Below the pieces are notes generated by a model, which made no database searches, had not been told where the DNA came from, and saw only the letters and a program-made list of their open reading frames with translations. Below, piece by piece: positions 51,825-59,877 of a stretch of 64,000 bases of DNA (positions are counted from its first letter, which is position 1; every line of letters begins with the position of its first letter). The stretch comes from CAIKZJ01 sp964626015 (GTDB lineage Bacteria; Bacteroidota; Ignavibacteria; Tepidaquicellales; Tepidaquicellaceae): positions 40,998 to 104,997 of the forward strand of contig CAZVCC010000005.1 in NCBI GenBank assembly GCA_964626015.1, written 5' to 3'. The position numbers and the translations under genes are program-made.

Positions 51825-51857
51825 AAAAAGTGTATCTCTCAAGGGTACACTTTTTTT
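51825..51857 (+). terminator. Terminator of metF
   Basis: Perfect 10-bp stem AAAAAGTGTA (51825-51834) and TACACTTTTT (51846-51855) with an 11-base loop, ending in a seven-T run. It lies 96 bases after the metF stop and only 11 bases before the Nif3-like gene, which must therefore depend on its own start or on read-through. Confidence 0.85.
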
Positions 51858-51868
51858 AATATACCTCG

Positions 51869-52489
51869 ATGGATAAAATTTTCAGTTACTTTAAGAAGAG
51901 CGAAATAAGAAAACTTACCCCTGTACTCAATGAATACATAAGCAGGAAAAAAGTCGTGACTTTTGTCCCGCTGAAGTATGTTGACAAACTTACTTTCGAT
52001 ATGTCCTCAGCAGGTGCGGGTATGATAGGAAACTACACGGTTTGTTCTTTCAGAATGAAAGGAGTCGGTACGTTCTTACCGGGAAAATCTTCAAAACCAT
52101 TTATCGGGAAAAAAGGTAAACTGGCATTTGAAGAGGAGGTCAGGCTTGAAATGGAATGCGGGAATGAATCACTTGAATCAGTTATTGATGCTTTACTGAA
52201 AAGTCATCCTTATGAAGAACCGGCATATGAGATTTATGAATTCAGAAAAAGAGCGAATAAGCATATTGCTGTCAGGTGTGATTTAAAGAAAAGGATGACA
52301 CTGGAAGAACTGATTTACAGGTTTAACAATAAAGTAGTAATTGCTGACGGATTTATGGGAGTTAAGTTTTCAAGAATATTATTTCTGGACAACATCAAAA
52401 TTGAAGATATAGCAGACCAATTAAAATTTGTTAAAGCTGAAGTAGCAGTAACAATAGGAAAAAAGCAAAATAATATAAGCATAATTTAA
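51869..52489 (+). CDS. Truncated Nif3/YqfO-like protein (insertion domain plus part of domain II)
   Basis: 206 residues. Residues 27-126 match the CutA-like insertion domain of Nif3/YqfO proteins (KVVTFVPLKYVDKL, AGAGMIGNYTVCSF, GTFLPGKSSKPFIGKKGKL, SHPYEEPAYEIYEF). Residues 130-206 look like a decayed start of Nif3 domain II (MTLEELIYRFNNKVVIADGF). The metal-binding N-terminal domain (about 120 residues in the full protein) and the C-terminal metal ligands are missing, so a dinuclear metal site is unlikely. It keeps the usual neighbour: the C4 zinc-ribbon gene follows directly, one base after its stop. It may be a reduced functional form, because the frame is intact. Confidence 0.8.
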   Translation: MDKIFSYFKKSEIRKLTPVLNEYISRKKVVTFVPLKYVDKLTFDMSSAGAGMIGNYTVCSFRMKGVGTFLPGKSSKPFIGKKGKLAFEEEVRLEMECGNESLESVIDALLKSHPYEEPAYEIYEFRKRANKHIAVRCDLKKRMTLEELIYRFNNKVVIADGFMGVKFSRILFLDNIKIEDIADQLKFVKAEVAVTIGKKQNNISII

Positions 52490-52490
52490 A

Positions 52491-53342
52491 ATGGACGAAA
52501 CGAACGAAATTACTGAAAGCGAAAACAGCACTTCTGTTAATGAGAATGCAGAGCAGGAGGAACAGGAGGCTAAGATACTGGAATACAGAGAGGAGGGCAC
52601 AATACAGAATAAGAAGAATTATACTGAAGTTTTACTCTCGCTTTATGAACTGACCAAAATTGATGAAGAGCTTGCAGAAATTGACGATGAGAAAGGAGAC
52701 CTTCCCTACAGGATAGAAAGTCTAAAGGAAAAGATTGCCGTTATTGACGAGCATATGTCAGAAGACAAAACCAAGCTTAAGAATTTTGAGTCAGAGGAAA
52801 AATCACTTACTAAGGAGAATAAAAACCTTGAAGATAAAGTAACAAAATACGACGAATCAAAGTACAAAGCAAAGAGCAATAAGGAATACGATGATATTAC
52901 GAAACAGATTGACGCAATGATGGACACGATTGGGAAAAATGAAGCAAGGTTGAAGGAGTTAAAAGCATATCAGGAAAATCTGGTCAAAGGCATCCTTGAA
53001 ATGTCAAGGAGTAATGACGAGTTAAAGAGCGAACTCAAGGAAGACGTTTCCCATCTTAATTCTCTGAACAAGCAGTATGAAGATGAGGAAATAGAACTAA
53101 ATGAAAAGAGAAAAGTGATTCTTGATAAACTTTCCAATGAGCACAAGTTATTATACGAAAGAATTAACGGTTCATTAAAAGGAGAGGCTACAGCGATTGT
53201 ACGAAAAGGCAACTGCAGCGGATGTTACAATTCCGTACCTCCGCAAAGAGAAATAGAGATTAGAATTGCAGAGAAGATATTCCTCTGCCAATCATGCGGT
53301 AGAATCATGATTGATGAGAAGCTTATAGAGAATATACAATAA
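52491..53342 (+). CDS. Coiled-coil protein with C4-type zinc ribbon
   Basis: 283 residues: an acidic N-terminus, a long charged coiled coil (about 45-215, with TKLKNFESEEKSLTKENKNL and NKEYDDITKQIDAMMDTIGK) and a zinc ribbon near the end with two CxxC knuckles (NCSGCYNSVPPQ and FLCQSCGRIM). This is the DUF164/C4 zinc-ribbon family, linked in other bacteria to RNA or translation-related roles and often found next to Nif3 as here. The acidic N-terminal tail (about 1-40) is atypical. It is immediately upstream of the RNase P RNA gene. Confidence 0.9.
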   Translation: MDETNEITESENSTSVNENAEQEEQEAKILEYREEGTIQNKKNYTEVLLSLYELTKIDEELAEIDDEKGDLPYRIESLKEKIAVIDEHMSEDKTKLKNFESEEKSLTKENKNLEDKVTKYDESKYKAKSNKEYDDITKQIDAMMDTIGKNEARLKELKAYQENLVKGILEMSRSNDELKSELKEDVSHLNSLNKQYEDEEIELNEKRKVILDKLSNEHKLLYERINGSLKGEATAIVRKGNCSGCYNSVPPQREIEIRIAEKIFLCQSCGRIMIDEKLIENIQ

Positions 53343-53349
53343 TTTTAAG

Positions 53350-53731
53350 CTAACTGTTTTGTAAGGCAGCCGCGCTTGGGGTTACCCCCCGGTGAGGAAA
53401 GTCCGGACTCCATAAAAGCAGGGATGCCGGGATAACACCCCGGAATCAGGAAGCGTAAGTTTTTTGATTAGAAAGTGTCACAGAAAAGAATACCGCTCCG
53501 GTTAACCGGAGTAAGGGTGAAACGGCAGGGTAAGAGCCTACCATTTAAAGAGCAATCTTTAAGATTGATAAACCTCATCCGGAGCAAGTCCGCGTATAGA
53601 AAGTAGAAGTTCTGCTCACTTCGTATACTTTCGGGGTAGGATGCAAAGAATCAAGGGAGCAATTTCTTGATCAAGATAAATGGCTGTCGTTCCGTAAGGT
53701 CACAAAATCCGGCTTATAACAAAACAGTTAG
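53350..53731 (+). ncRNA. rnpB: RNase P RNA (class A)
   Basis: The catalytic RNA of RNase P, which cuts tRNA 5' leaders. A 13-bp terminal helix P1 pairs CTAACTGTTTTGT (53350-53362) with ACAAAACAGTTAG (53719-53731). Conserved core elements are present in order: GAGGAAAGTCCGGACTCC (P4 5' strand region), ACAGAAA, GGGTGAAACGGCAGGGTAAG, GGAGCAAGTCCG, AGATAAATGGCTGTC (P4 3' strand region) and ACAAAATCCGGCTTAT (site that pairs with the tRNA 3' end is within the loop region GGTTAAC-like). Length 382 bases. Its T-rich 3' end (GTTTTTA) overlaps the nadA stop. Confidence 0.97.
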
Positions 53732-53734
53732 TTT

Positions 53735-54691
53735 TTATTTACTCATTTCGAGCATTCTCTGAATCGGTATCAACGCCTTTCTTTGCACATCTGAATTTAG
53801 TACAATCTCCGGAGTTTTATCTTTCATACACAAATACAGCTTTTCGAGAGTATTAAGCTTCATATAAGGACATTCGTTACAGGAGCAATTGGCTTCGGGA
53901 GGCGCAATAATGAATTTTTTATCGGGACATTTCTTTTCCATCTGGTGAATAATACCAGGTTCAGTAGCGACGATAAACTCATCTGACTTATCATGCTGGA
54001 CAAACTGTAATAGTGCACTTGTAGAGCCGATGAAATCAGAATTAGCGAGTATCTTTTCTTCGCATTCGGGATGCGCTATTAGTTTAGCATTTGGGTGTTC
54101 AAGTTTCAACATTAGAATTTTCTTCTCGCTGAAAGTTTCGTGCACGATACATGCTCCCTGCCAAAGAACCATATCACGACCAATCTTTTTAATCAAGTAT
54201 TTGCCGAGATTCTTATCGGGTGCAAAGATAATCTTTTGTGATTCGGGTATTTGTTTGACGATTTTTTCTGCATTCGAAGAAGTGCAAATAATATCCGAAA
54301 TTGCTTTTACTTCAGCAGAGCAATTTATGTAACTTATAATAATATGGTCTTTATGCTTGTCCTTGAACTTCTGTAATAAGTCAGCGGGACATCCTTCAGC
54401 AAGCGAACAACCCGCTGCAAGGTCGGGAAGCAACACGAGTTTGTCGGGATTGAGAATCTTAGCAGTCTCAGCCATAAAATGCACTCCTGCAAATACAATA
54501 ACATCTGCATCTGTCTTTTCCGCTGCCTGCGCAAGCTGAAGACTGTCACCGATATGGTCTGCGATATCCTGTATATCACCTTCCTGATAATAATGTGCCA
54601 GCAGAACAGCGTTAAGTTCTTTCTTCAGCCTTAATATTTCATTGATGAAAAACTCTTTCGTCTTTATTTCTTTCTTCTCTGTTAATATCAT
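53735..54691 (-). CDS. nadA: Quinolinate synthase A
   Basis: Fe-S enzyme that condenses iminoaspartate with dihydroxyacetone phosphate to quinolinate for NAD synthesis. From the ATG at 54691 the product has 318 residues; a longer reading upstream adds 50 residues that are not like the family and overlap the divergent gene. Ligand cysteines are seen in AAGCSLAEGCPAD, WQGACIVHETF and CSCNECPYM. Also typical: LLAHYYQEGDIQDIADHIGDS and EPGIIHQMEK. It is convergent with rnpB, 3 bases apart. No nadB or nadC in the window. Confidence 0.95.
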   Translation of the reverse strand: MILTEKKEIKTKEFFINEILRLKKELNAVLLAHYYQEGDIQDIADHIGDSLQLAQAAEKTDADVIVFAGVHFMAETAKILNPDKLVLLPDLAAGCSLAEGCPADLLQKFKDKHKDHIIISYINCSAEVKAISDIICTSSNAEKIVKQIPESQKIIFAPDKNLGKYLIKKIGRDMVLWQGACIVHETFSEKKILMLKLEHPNAKLIAHPECEEKILANSDFIGSTSALLQFVQHDKSDEFIVATEPGIIHQMEKKCPDKKFIIAPPEANCSCNECPYMKLNTLEKLYLCMKDKTPEIVLNSDVQRKALIPIQRMLEMSK

Positions 54692-54798
54692 AATTTTACT
54701 AATAATCAAAAATATCATATTAGGTTTTAATAATAAATGAATTAAGTGTTTGTATTTCTGCGCCTTGTATTTTGTTAATACTATTAATAAATTAATGT

Positions 54799-55491
54799 AT
54801 GATTGAAAAAGCAATGATACTTGCGGCAGGGTACGGGACAAGGCTAAAACCTTTTACAGATTCTATGCCAAAACCGCTATTTCCATTCAGGGACGGTACT
54901 ATTTTATCTTATCAAATTGAAAGACTGAAATCATCAGGAGTGAAAGAGATTGTAATTAATGCTCATCATTTTTACGACAAGATTATAGATTATTTTCAGG
55001 CTAATGACTTTGGAATTAAGATAAATATTATTGTTGAGAACGATATATTGGGAACGGGAGGCGGTGTATTGAATGCAAAGAAATATCTCGAGTCGGAGGA
55101 AAGTTTTCTTGTTATTAATGTAGATGTGTTTACGGATTTTAATGTAAACTTAATCGATGAAGCATTTACGAAGGTTAAAGCTTTGGCAATGCTTGCGATA
55201 CAAAAACGGAAAACATCGAGATATCTTGAGTTTGACTATGATTTAAATCTCATAAAAAGAGTGAAGACAGACAAGCCTGAGAATAATCACTTTGCTTTTA
55301 ACGGAATTCATGTAATATCATCAGAGATATTTAAAAAGGAAAGATTAACAGGATATAAAGATATAATTGATTTATATATAGAGTTAACGGAAAGAGGAGA
55401 TACTATTAAAGGATTTAATTCAGGAAGCTGTTATTTTATTGATTTGGGTAAAATTGAGAATATAAAAACTGCCGAGGAATCAGGGTACTGA
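54799..55491 (+). CDS. Sugar-phosphate nucleotidyltransferase (MurU/HddC-like)
   Basis: 230 residues with the NTP-binding signature MILAAGYGTRLKPFTDSMPKPLFPF, the metal-binding INVDVFTDF and the GTGGGVLNA segment, as in mannose-1-phosphate guanylyltransferase, N-acetylmuramate-1-phosphate uridylyltransferase (MurU) and HddC. The short length without an acyltransferase or hexapeptide domain is nearer to MurU/HddC. The nucleotide and sugar cannot be fixed from sequence. Its stop overlaps convergently with the NifU-type gene by 12 bases. Confidence 0.88.
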   Translation: MIEKAMILAAGYGTRLKPFTDSMPKPLFPFRDGTILSYQIERLKSSGVKEIVINAHHFYDKIIDYFQANDFGIKINIIVENDILGTGGGVLNAKKYLESEESFLVINVDVFTDFNVNLIDEAFTKVKALAMLAIQKRKTSRYLEFDYDLNLIKRVKTDKPENNHFAFNGIHVISSEIFKKERLTGYKDIIDLYIELTERGDTIKGFNSGSCYFIDLGKIENIKTAEESGY

Positions 55492-55719
55492 TTCGATTCT
55501 GATAATTTCAGGAAATCGAATCATCAATGTTCTTTCAATACCTGCTCTTAAAGTCATAAGGTTTAGCGGGCAGGTATTACAGGCACCCAAGAGTCTAACT
55601 TTAACGATAGAATTGTTTTCAATACTTACTACCTCTACATCACCACCATCAATCTGAAGGTGAGGGCGGATTTCTGCAAGAACTTTTTCTATATTTTCTA
55701 AATTGAGTTCGTTGTTCAT
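55480..55719 (-). CDS. NifU C-terminal-type Fe-S scaffold protein
   Basis: A 79-residue NifU-C domain: EKVLAEIRPHLQIDGGDVEVV, then VRLLGACNTCPLNLMTLRAGIER with the CxxC that holds a labile Fe-S cluster in two subunits. It likely delivers clusters to target enzymes. Fe-S users nadA and the P-loop protein Mrp are near (53735 and 56988). Its end overlaps the convergent nucleotidyltransferase gene. Confidence 0.93.
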   Translation of the reverse strand: MNNELNLENIEKVLAEIRPHLQIDGGDVEVVSIENNSIVKVRLLGACNTCPLNLMTLRAGIERTLMIRFPEIIRIESVP

Positions 55720-55856
55720 GTGTAAAATTAGTAAAAGTAAAACTAAAAAGGCATGAAGATAATTGTTGAGAAACTTTTCCTATAAATGCATAAAAATATG
55801 TACGTTGGTTTATAATTCAATTATTTTATTGATGTGTTTAATCTTATTAAAAACTT

Positions 55857-55922
55857 AATCTCTGTAGAGATTAAATGTCGGTAGGTATAGAATCATAATT
55901 TAATTCAATCCCTTTGGGGATT
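55857..55922. repeat. Left flanking palindromic repeat pair of the RAYT element
   Basis: Two palindromes, AATCTCTGTAGAGATT (55857-55872) and AATCCCTTTGGGGATT (55907-55922), 50 bases apart start to start, linked by ATGTCGGTAGGTA (55875-55887). The same string on the opposite strand (TACCTACCGACAT) links the units of the array at 56472-56695. The left copies are thus inverted relative to the right array, enclosing the transposase gene. Confidence 0.85.
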
Positions 55923-55938
55923 GCATGTAATATGTCTG

Positions 55939-56406
55939 CTAATTAATTCTTGGATTAACGAAAACAAAGTTGGGATTGTATTCAACTTCATATTTTTTAA
56001 GAAAGGATTTATATTCATCAAGAAAGGATATTTTTCTATGATGCGATTTCTGGTTCTCAATATATTTAATTACTTGTTTAACATGCGATTTTGAATAAGT
56101 GAATGCACCATATCCGCGCTGCCATTCAAATCTACCCAAACAAAGATGTCTATCGTTAATCCATTTAGAAGAGCTCTTCTTGATTTCCTGAACAAGGACA
56201 GATATAGATTGTTCAGGATTAAGACCAACGAGGATGTGGATGTGATCTTCAGTCCCGTTAATACATAGTAATTTGTGTCTATGGTTTTTCGCGATACCTG
56301 TAATATATTTATATAGTTCTTCTTCGAAATCACTCTTTATTAATGCTGCTTTGTGCATAGGAGCAAAGACAATATGGATGAATAATTGAGTGTATGTATT
56401 AGACAT
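55939..56406 (-). CDS. IS200/RAYT-type Y1 transposase
   Basis: A 155-residue Y1 transposase (from MSNTYTQLFIHIVFAP at 56406; an upstream in-frame stretch reaching 56505 reads through repeat DNA and is rejected). The metal-binding His pair is in DHIHILVGLNP (about residues 61-71) and the catalytic Tyr in KQVIKYIENQKSHH (about 116-129). Such HUH-type enzymes act on single-stranded hairpin DNA. It is enclosed by inverted palindromic repeats, as in REP-associated tyrosine transposases (RAYT), which move or process REP sequences. It has no accessory TnpB. Confidence 0.93.
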   Translation of the reverse strand: MSNTYTQLFIHIVFAPMHKAALIKSDFEEELYKYITGIAKNHRHKLLCINGTEDHIHILVGLNPEQSISVLVQEIKKSSSKWINDRHLCLGRFEWQRGYGAFTYSKSHVKQVIKYIENQKSHHRKISFLDEYKSFLKKYEVEYNPNFVFVNPRIN

Positions 56407-56471
56407 AGTGTTTTTGGGTAATATATGTATTTTGGATGATTTGGAAAATATATTTGTTTGGAATATACATG

Positions 56472-56695
56472 TAATCCCCAAGGGGATTTTATCGTGTGTA
56501 ATCATATTTTACCTACCGACATATAATCCCCAAGGGGATTTTATTTTTAATGGTTATATGTTACCTACCGACATGTAATCCCTAAAGGGATTTTATCGAG
56601 TGTAATCATATGCTACCTACCGATATGTAATCCCTAAAGGGATTTTATCGTGTGTAATCATATGCTACCTACCGACATGTAATCCCTAGAGGGAT
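56472..56695. repeat. Five-unit array of 52-bp palindromic repeats (REP/BIME-like)
   Basis: Palindromes of the form TAATCCCYWARRGGATT start at 56472, 56524, 56576, 56628 and 56680, that is, exactly every 52 bases. The linkers are nearly identical (CGTGTGTAATCATATGCTAC, then CTACCGACATG), with the linker of unit 2 the most diverged. It lies upstream of the transposase gene. Hairpin core, constant linker and a nearby transposase point to a REP/BIME-like array. Confidence 0.93.
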
Positions 56696-56723
56696 TTATA
56701 CCTTTGTTCGTGCATATGTAATC

Positions 56724-56960
56724 CCTTCCCAAGCAGAGCTTGGGAAGGAGAATAAAACAAAAGAAGTAAACAATCTTATACCTTCCCAAGCAGAGCTTGG
56801 GAAGGAGNNNNNNNNNNNNNNNNNNNNNNNNNNNNNNNNNNNNNNNNNNNNNNNNNNNNNNNNNNNNNNNNNNNNNNNNNNNNNNNNNNNNNNNNNNNNN
56901 NNNNNNNTAAAACAAAAGAAGTAAACAATCTTATACCTTCCCAAGCAGAGCTTGGGAAGG
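56724..56960. repeat. 57-bp tandem repeat with 25-bp hairpins, broken by an assembly gap
   Basis: The hairpin CCTTCCCAAGC-AGA-GCTTGGGAAGG occurs at 56724-56748, 56781-56805 and 56936-56960. The first two are 57 bases apart, with the linker TAAAACAAAAGAAGTAAACA that also precedes the third. A run of 100 N (56808-56907) interrupts the array, so the real number of units is unknown. The hairpin may be another REP-type sequence that the transposase or a relative acts on. Confidence 0.9.
56808..56907. other. Assembly gap (100 N)
   Basis: Exactly 100 undetermined bases, the conventional placeholder for a gap of unknown size. The same repeat unit flanks both sides, so the gap probably hides further tandem copies. 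Confidence 0.98.
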
Positions 56961-56987
56961 AGGATTAAAAGGAGGAATAGATGACTA

Positions 56988-58070
56988 TTATATTATAATT
57001 TCAAGACCGGAGCTTTTTTCTTCCAGTGTATTTCTCTGGTTGATTTCGAGTATGAGTTCTTTTGCGATTGATTTGAATATCTTGCTTATTGGCGAATCAG
57101 GGTCTGAGATTGAAATTGGTTTACCACTATCGCCTGCTATTCTGATGTTGGTATCGATTGGAATTTCACCGAGAAGTTCGACTTTGAACTCATCGGCGAG
57201 TTTCTTTCCTCCGCCCTGACCGAAAATGTGTTCTTTCGTTCCATCGGGCTTCAAGTAATAACTCATATTTTCAATGAAGCCAAGGTTTGATACGTTGACT
57301 TTTTCAAACATAAGATGTCCCTTTCGTGCATCGGCAAGCGATATTTCCTGAGGCGTTGTTACGACGACTGTACCCGTGAGAGGCACTGTCTGGCTTAAAG
57401 TAAGCTGAATGTCACCTGTTCCCGGAGGCATATCGAACAAGAGAAAGTCAAGGTCACCCCATTCGACTTCGGTCATGAATTGTTTTAAGGCACTTGAAGC
57501 CATAGGTCCGCGCCAAACGACAGCTGAATCATCTTCTATTAAAAATCCGATTGACATTAATGAAATACCATGGCTCAGAACAGGAAGCATTTTATTCTTT
57601 CCGCCGGACTGAACTATACCGGGTCTTTCGTTAACACCGAGCATAATAGGGATTGATGGTCCGTATATATCGGCGTCTATGAGTCCAACTTTCGCTCCTT
57701 CGTTCGCCAGAGATACGGCAATGTTTGCAGCAACGGTTGATTTCCCTACTCCGCCTTTGCCAGAAGCGATTGCTATAGTATTCTTAACATTAGGAAGGAC
57801 AATTGATTTTTGTTTATTGTCATGATTTACAACACCGAGCACGAAATCAATCTCTACCTTAGCTATTTCTTTGATTTGCTCTTTAATTTTGCCAGCAATA
57901 TTGTTATTTAATTCTGCGATATTTTTATAATCCGGGTCGGTTATACCGAGCTTCAACTTCAGAGTATTCCCCTTCATTACAATACCATGAATAAAACCAA
58001 GTTCGTTAAAACCTTTGTTGATAAAAGGTTCGTTAATACTCGCCAGTACTTCTTTAATTCTTTTTTCCAT
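56988..58070 (-). CDS. Mrp/ApbC-family P-loop ATPase (Fe-S cluster carrier)
   Basis: 360 residues: an N-terminal DUF59/MIP18-like domain (about 1-90), then the Mrp ATPase with the deviant Walker A GKGGVGKST (104-112), DADIYGPSIPIMLG and FDMPPGTGDIQLTLSQ. The family carries and delivers Fe-S clusters. The CxxC pair usually found after ENMSY to hold the bridging cluster is absent here (ENMSYYLKPDGTKEHIFG); loss of this pair is also seen in Bacteroidota relatives from memory. It lies near the NifU-type gene. Confidence 0.93.
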   Translation of the reverse strand: MEKRIKEVLASINEPFINKGFNELGFIHGIVMKGNTLKLKLGITDPDYKNIAELNNNIAGKIKEQIKEIAKVEIDFVLGVVNHDNKQKSIVLPNVKNTIAIASGKGGVGKSTVAANIAVSLANEGAKVGLIDADIYGPSIPIMLGVNERPGIVQSGGKNKMLPVLSHGISLMSIGFLIEDDSAVVWRGPMASSALKQFMTEVEWGDLDFLLFDMPPGTGDIQLTLSQTVPLTGTVVVTTPQEISLADARKGHLMFEKVNVSNLGFIENMSYYLKPDGTKEHIFGQGGGKKLADEFKVELLGEIPIDTNIRIAGDSGKPISISDPDSPISKIFKSIAKELILEINQRNTLEEKSSGLEIII

Positions 58071-58203
58071 GATTTTTTAAATGTGGTCTTTTAAAATTAG
58101 TATGATATTATATATAACAAAAAGACTTTCAAAAAGATTTATAGCTTAATAAATTGAATGTCATGCTGCAATTAAATAATTTTGTATAATAAATAATTTT
58201 ATA

Positions 58204-58806
58204 TTGAACAGAAAAGCAAGAATCTGGCTGGCATTACTGATAATTTCAGCTGTTGTATGGCTGGGCGCTATAAACATACGCGGACTAATAGGCAACGACC
58301 TGCTGAATTACGATGAATTCAGCTTCAGGACAAGCATTCCGCCGGATGAAGAGAACTGGATTTTCAGGATGCTCTCGCATTCTTCGATGGTAATTCTGGG
58401 AGCTTACATCTGCACGCTTGTATGTTCGGTTGTTTTCCTTATCAAAGCAAAGTTAAGTCTTAAAGAAAATCCATGGCTGCTAATGTGCATTATACTTTTC
58501 TATGTGTTTGTACCTGTTGAGCTTTACACAGCTTTTCTGGATATAAAGTTTTACATAATGTATCTTGATAATCCGCCAGTACATGACGGACTTTTAAAGG
58601 TATTCGGTGAGCGTATAGGATTTCTTAAGGGTGTTCCATGGATTGCATTGCTTTCGTACTATTCAATAATAGTAATTTCAGTTATGCAGCCGATGAAGAA
58701 AAGTCTTGCAGAGCTTGAAGAAGAGAAGAAGAAAATGATAGAAGATTATTCTTATAAATATTTTATGCACGATGATGATGATTTGAAAGAGGAATATCTT
58801 AAATGA
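58204..58806 (+). CDS. Unknown membrane protein, first gene of a four-gene operon
   Basis: 200 residues, not recognised. Four hydrophobic segments at about 8-27, 60-82, 93-113 and 148-167 and a charged C-terminal tail (AELEEEKKKMIEDYSYKYF, then DDDD) that is probably cytosolic. Start is TTG at 58204. Its stop overlaps the next gene by four bases, so the two are coupled. Function unknown. Confidence 0.75.
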   Translation: MNRKARIWLALLIISAVVWLGAINIRGLIGNDLLNYDEFSFRTSIPPDEENWIFRMLSHSSMVILGAYICTLVCSVVFLIKAKLSLKENPWLLMCIILFYVFVPVELYTAFLDIKFYIMYLDNPPVHDGLLKVFGERIGFLKGVPWIALLSYYSIIVISVMQPMKKSLAELEEEKKKMIEDYSYKYFMHDDDDLKEEYLK

Positions 58807-59108
58807 GCAAGATTATAAAGAAAGCAAAAGATACACAAGCCAGTGAAAATCAGGAAATACTAATCAACGAACTTCTTGAAGTCTTTAAACAGATAGGTTA
58901 CACGGTGCGAATTGAAAAGGGGCTCTTTAAGGGAGGGTTCTGCCTACTAAGGGAGCAGAAAGTATTTTTAATGAACAAGAGCATAGAGCCGCAGAAAAAG
59001 ATAAACTTCCTTTCTAAAAACCTTGCCGAGATTGGAGTTGAAGGAATCTTCCTGAAACCCGTAATACGAGAGCTTATAGAAAAAGAAGGGCAGCAGAAAT
59101 TATTATGA
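58803..59108 (+). CDS. Unknown small basic protein
   Basis: 101 residues, not recognised: an N-terminal Lys-rich stretch, then ELLEVFKQIGYTVRIEKGLFKGGFCLLREQKVFLMNKSIEPQ and a C-terminal helix VIRELIEKEGQQKLL. No membrane segment or motif seen. It overlaps the genes on both sides by four bases, a strong sign that it is real and co-translated. Confidence 0.75.
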   Translation: MSKIIKKAKDTQASENQEILINELLEVFKQIGYTVRIEKGLFKGGFCLLREQKVFLMNKSIEPQKKINFLSKNLAEIGVEGIFLKPVIRELIEKEGQQKLL

Positions 59109-59875
59109 CAAGGGTTGTAGTACTTGGCAGCGGTACGTCGCAGGGCGTACCAATAATTGGCTGCACGTGTCATACTTGCACATCTGACAATCCGAAAGAT
59201 AAGAGACTTCGTGCATCGGTTTATGTGGAAGCTGATGGTGTGAAGATTCTTATTGATACTTCAATAGACTTCCGCCAGCAGCTACTGCGTGCAAACGTTA
59301 CGGACCTTGACGGAATACTTTTCACTCATCATCATGTTGACCATATTTTTGGGCTTGACGACCTTAGGCAGATTAACCAGAGATATAAGAAGTACGTTGA
59401 TGTTTACGGAAATACTCCGACGCTGGATGAGATAAAACTGACGTTCCGTTATGCGCTTGACGAGCGGCTTCAGAAGTACATGGCAGTTCCGCTGATGAAT
59501 TTTAATTATCTCGAGAACATAGAGTTTGAAGTGAAGGGAGTGAAGATAATGCCTATTGAAGTTATGCACGGCAAGATAAAAATTCTTGGATATCGGATAG
59601 GCAAATTTGCTTACATTACTGACGCAAGCCATATACCCGATGCCGAGATGGAAAAGCTGCACGGGCTTGACGTGCTGATACTAAACTCACTCAGACATGC
59701 AGCTCATCCGACACATTTTAATTTAAAAGAAGCTACTGAGATTGCGATTATGCTTAAACCGAAGAAAACATACTTTACGCATATAACTCACGATTTAAAT
59801 AACGATGAAGTAAACGCTTCATTACCTGAAAATATAAGTCTGGCTTACGACGGGCTGGAATTCACTACGGATTAA
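59105..59875 (+). CDS. MBL-fold metallohydrolase (PhnP-like phosphodiesterase)
   Basis: 256 residues with the metallo-beta-lactamase signature THHHVDH (74-80), the N-terminal VVVLGSGTSQGVPIIGCTCHTC and the later ITDASHIPDAEM, as in PhnP and related 5-phosphoribosyl-1,2-cyclic-phosphate phosphodiesterases. The Cys cluster (GCTCHTCTSDNP) near the N-terminus is the second zinc site described for PhnP. No phn genes are adjacent, so the substrate may be another cyclic phosphate. Confidence 0.9.
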   Translation: MTRVVVLGSGTSQGVPIIGCTCHTCTSDNPKDKRLRASVYVEADGVKILIDTSIDFRQQLLRANVTDLDGILFTHHHVDHIFGLDDLRQINQRYKKYVDVYGNTPTLDEIKLTFRYALDERLQKYMAVPLMNFNYLENIEFEVKGVKIMPIEVMHGKIKILGYRIGKFAYITDASHIPDAEMEKLHGLDVLILNSLRHAAHPTHFNLKEATEIAIMLKPKKTYFTHITHDLNNDEVNASLPENISLAYDGLEFTTD

Positions 59876-59877
59876 AA

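Noticed and set aside
54692..54841. 50-residue N-terminal extension of NadA
   Set aside because: It has no similarity to the family and overlaps the start of the divergent nucleotidyltransferase; the ATG at 54691 fits known NadA proteins.
56407..56505. 33-residue extension of the transposase
   Set aside because: It is encoded by the palindromic repeat unit; MSNTYTQLFIH is the usual start of this transposase family.
56472..56695. CRISPR-like array with 52-bp period
   Set aside because: The linkers between palindromes are nearly identical instead of unique, there are no cas genes, and a Y1 transposase is adjacent; this is a REP/BIME-type array.
56658..56944. Reading frames running through the N gap
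   Set aside because: They consist of unknown residues and translated hairpin repeats (KLCLGRYKIVYFF); they are artefacts of the gap and repeat.
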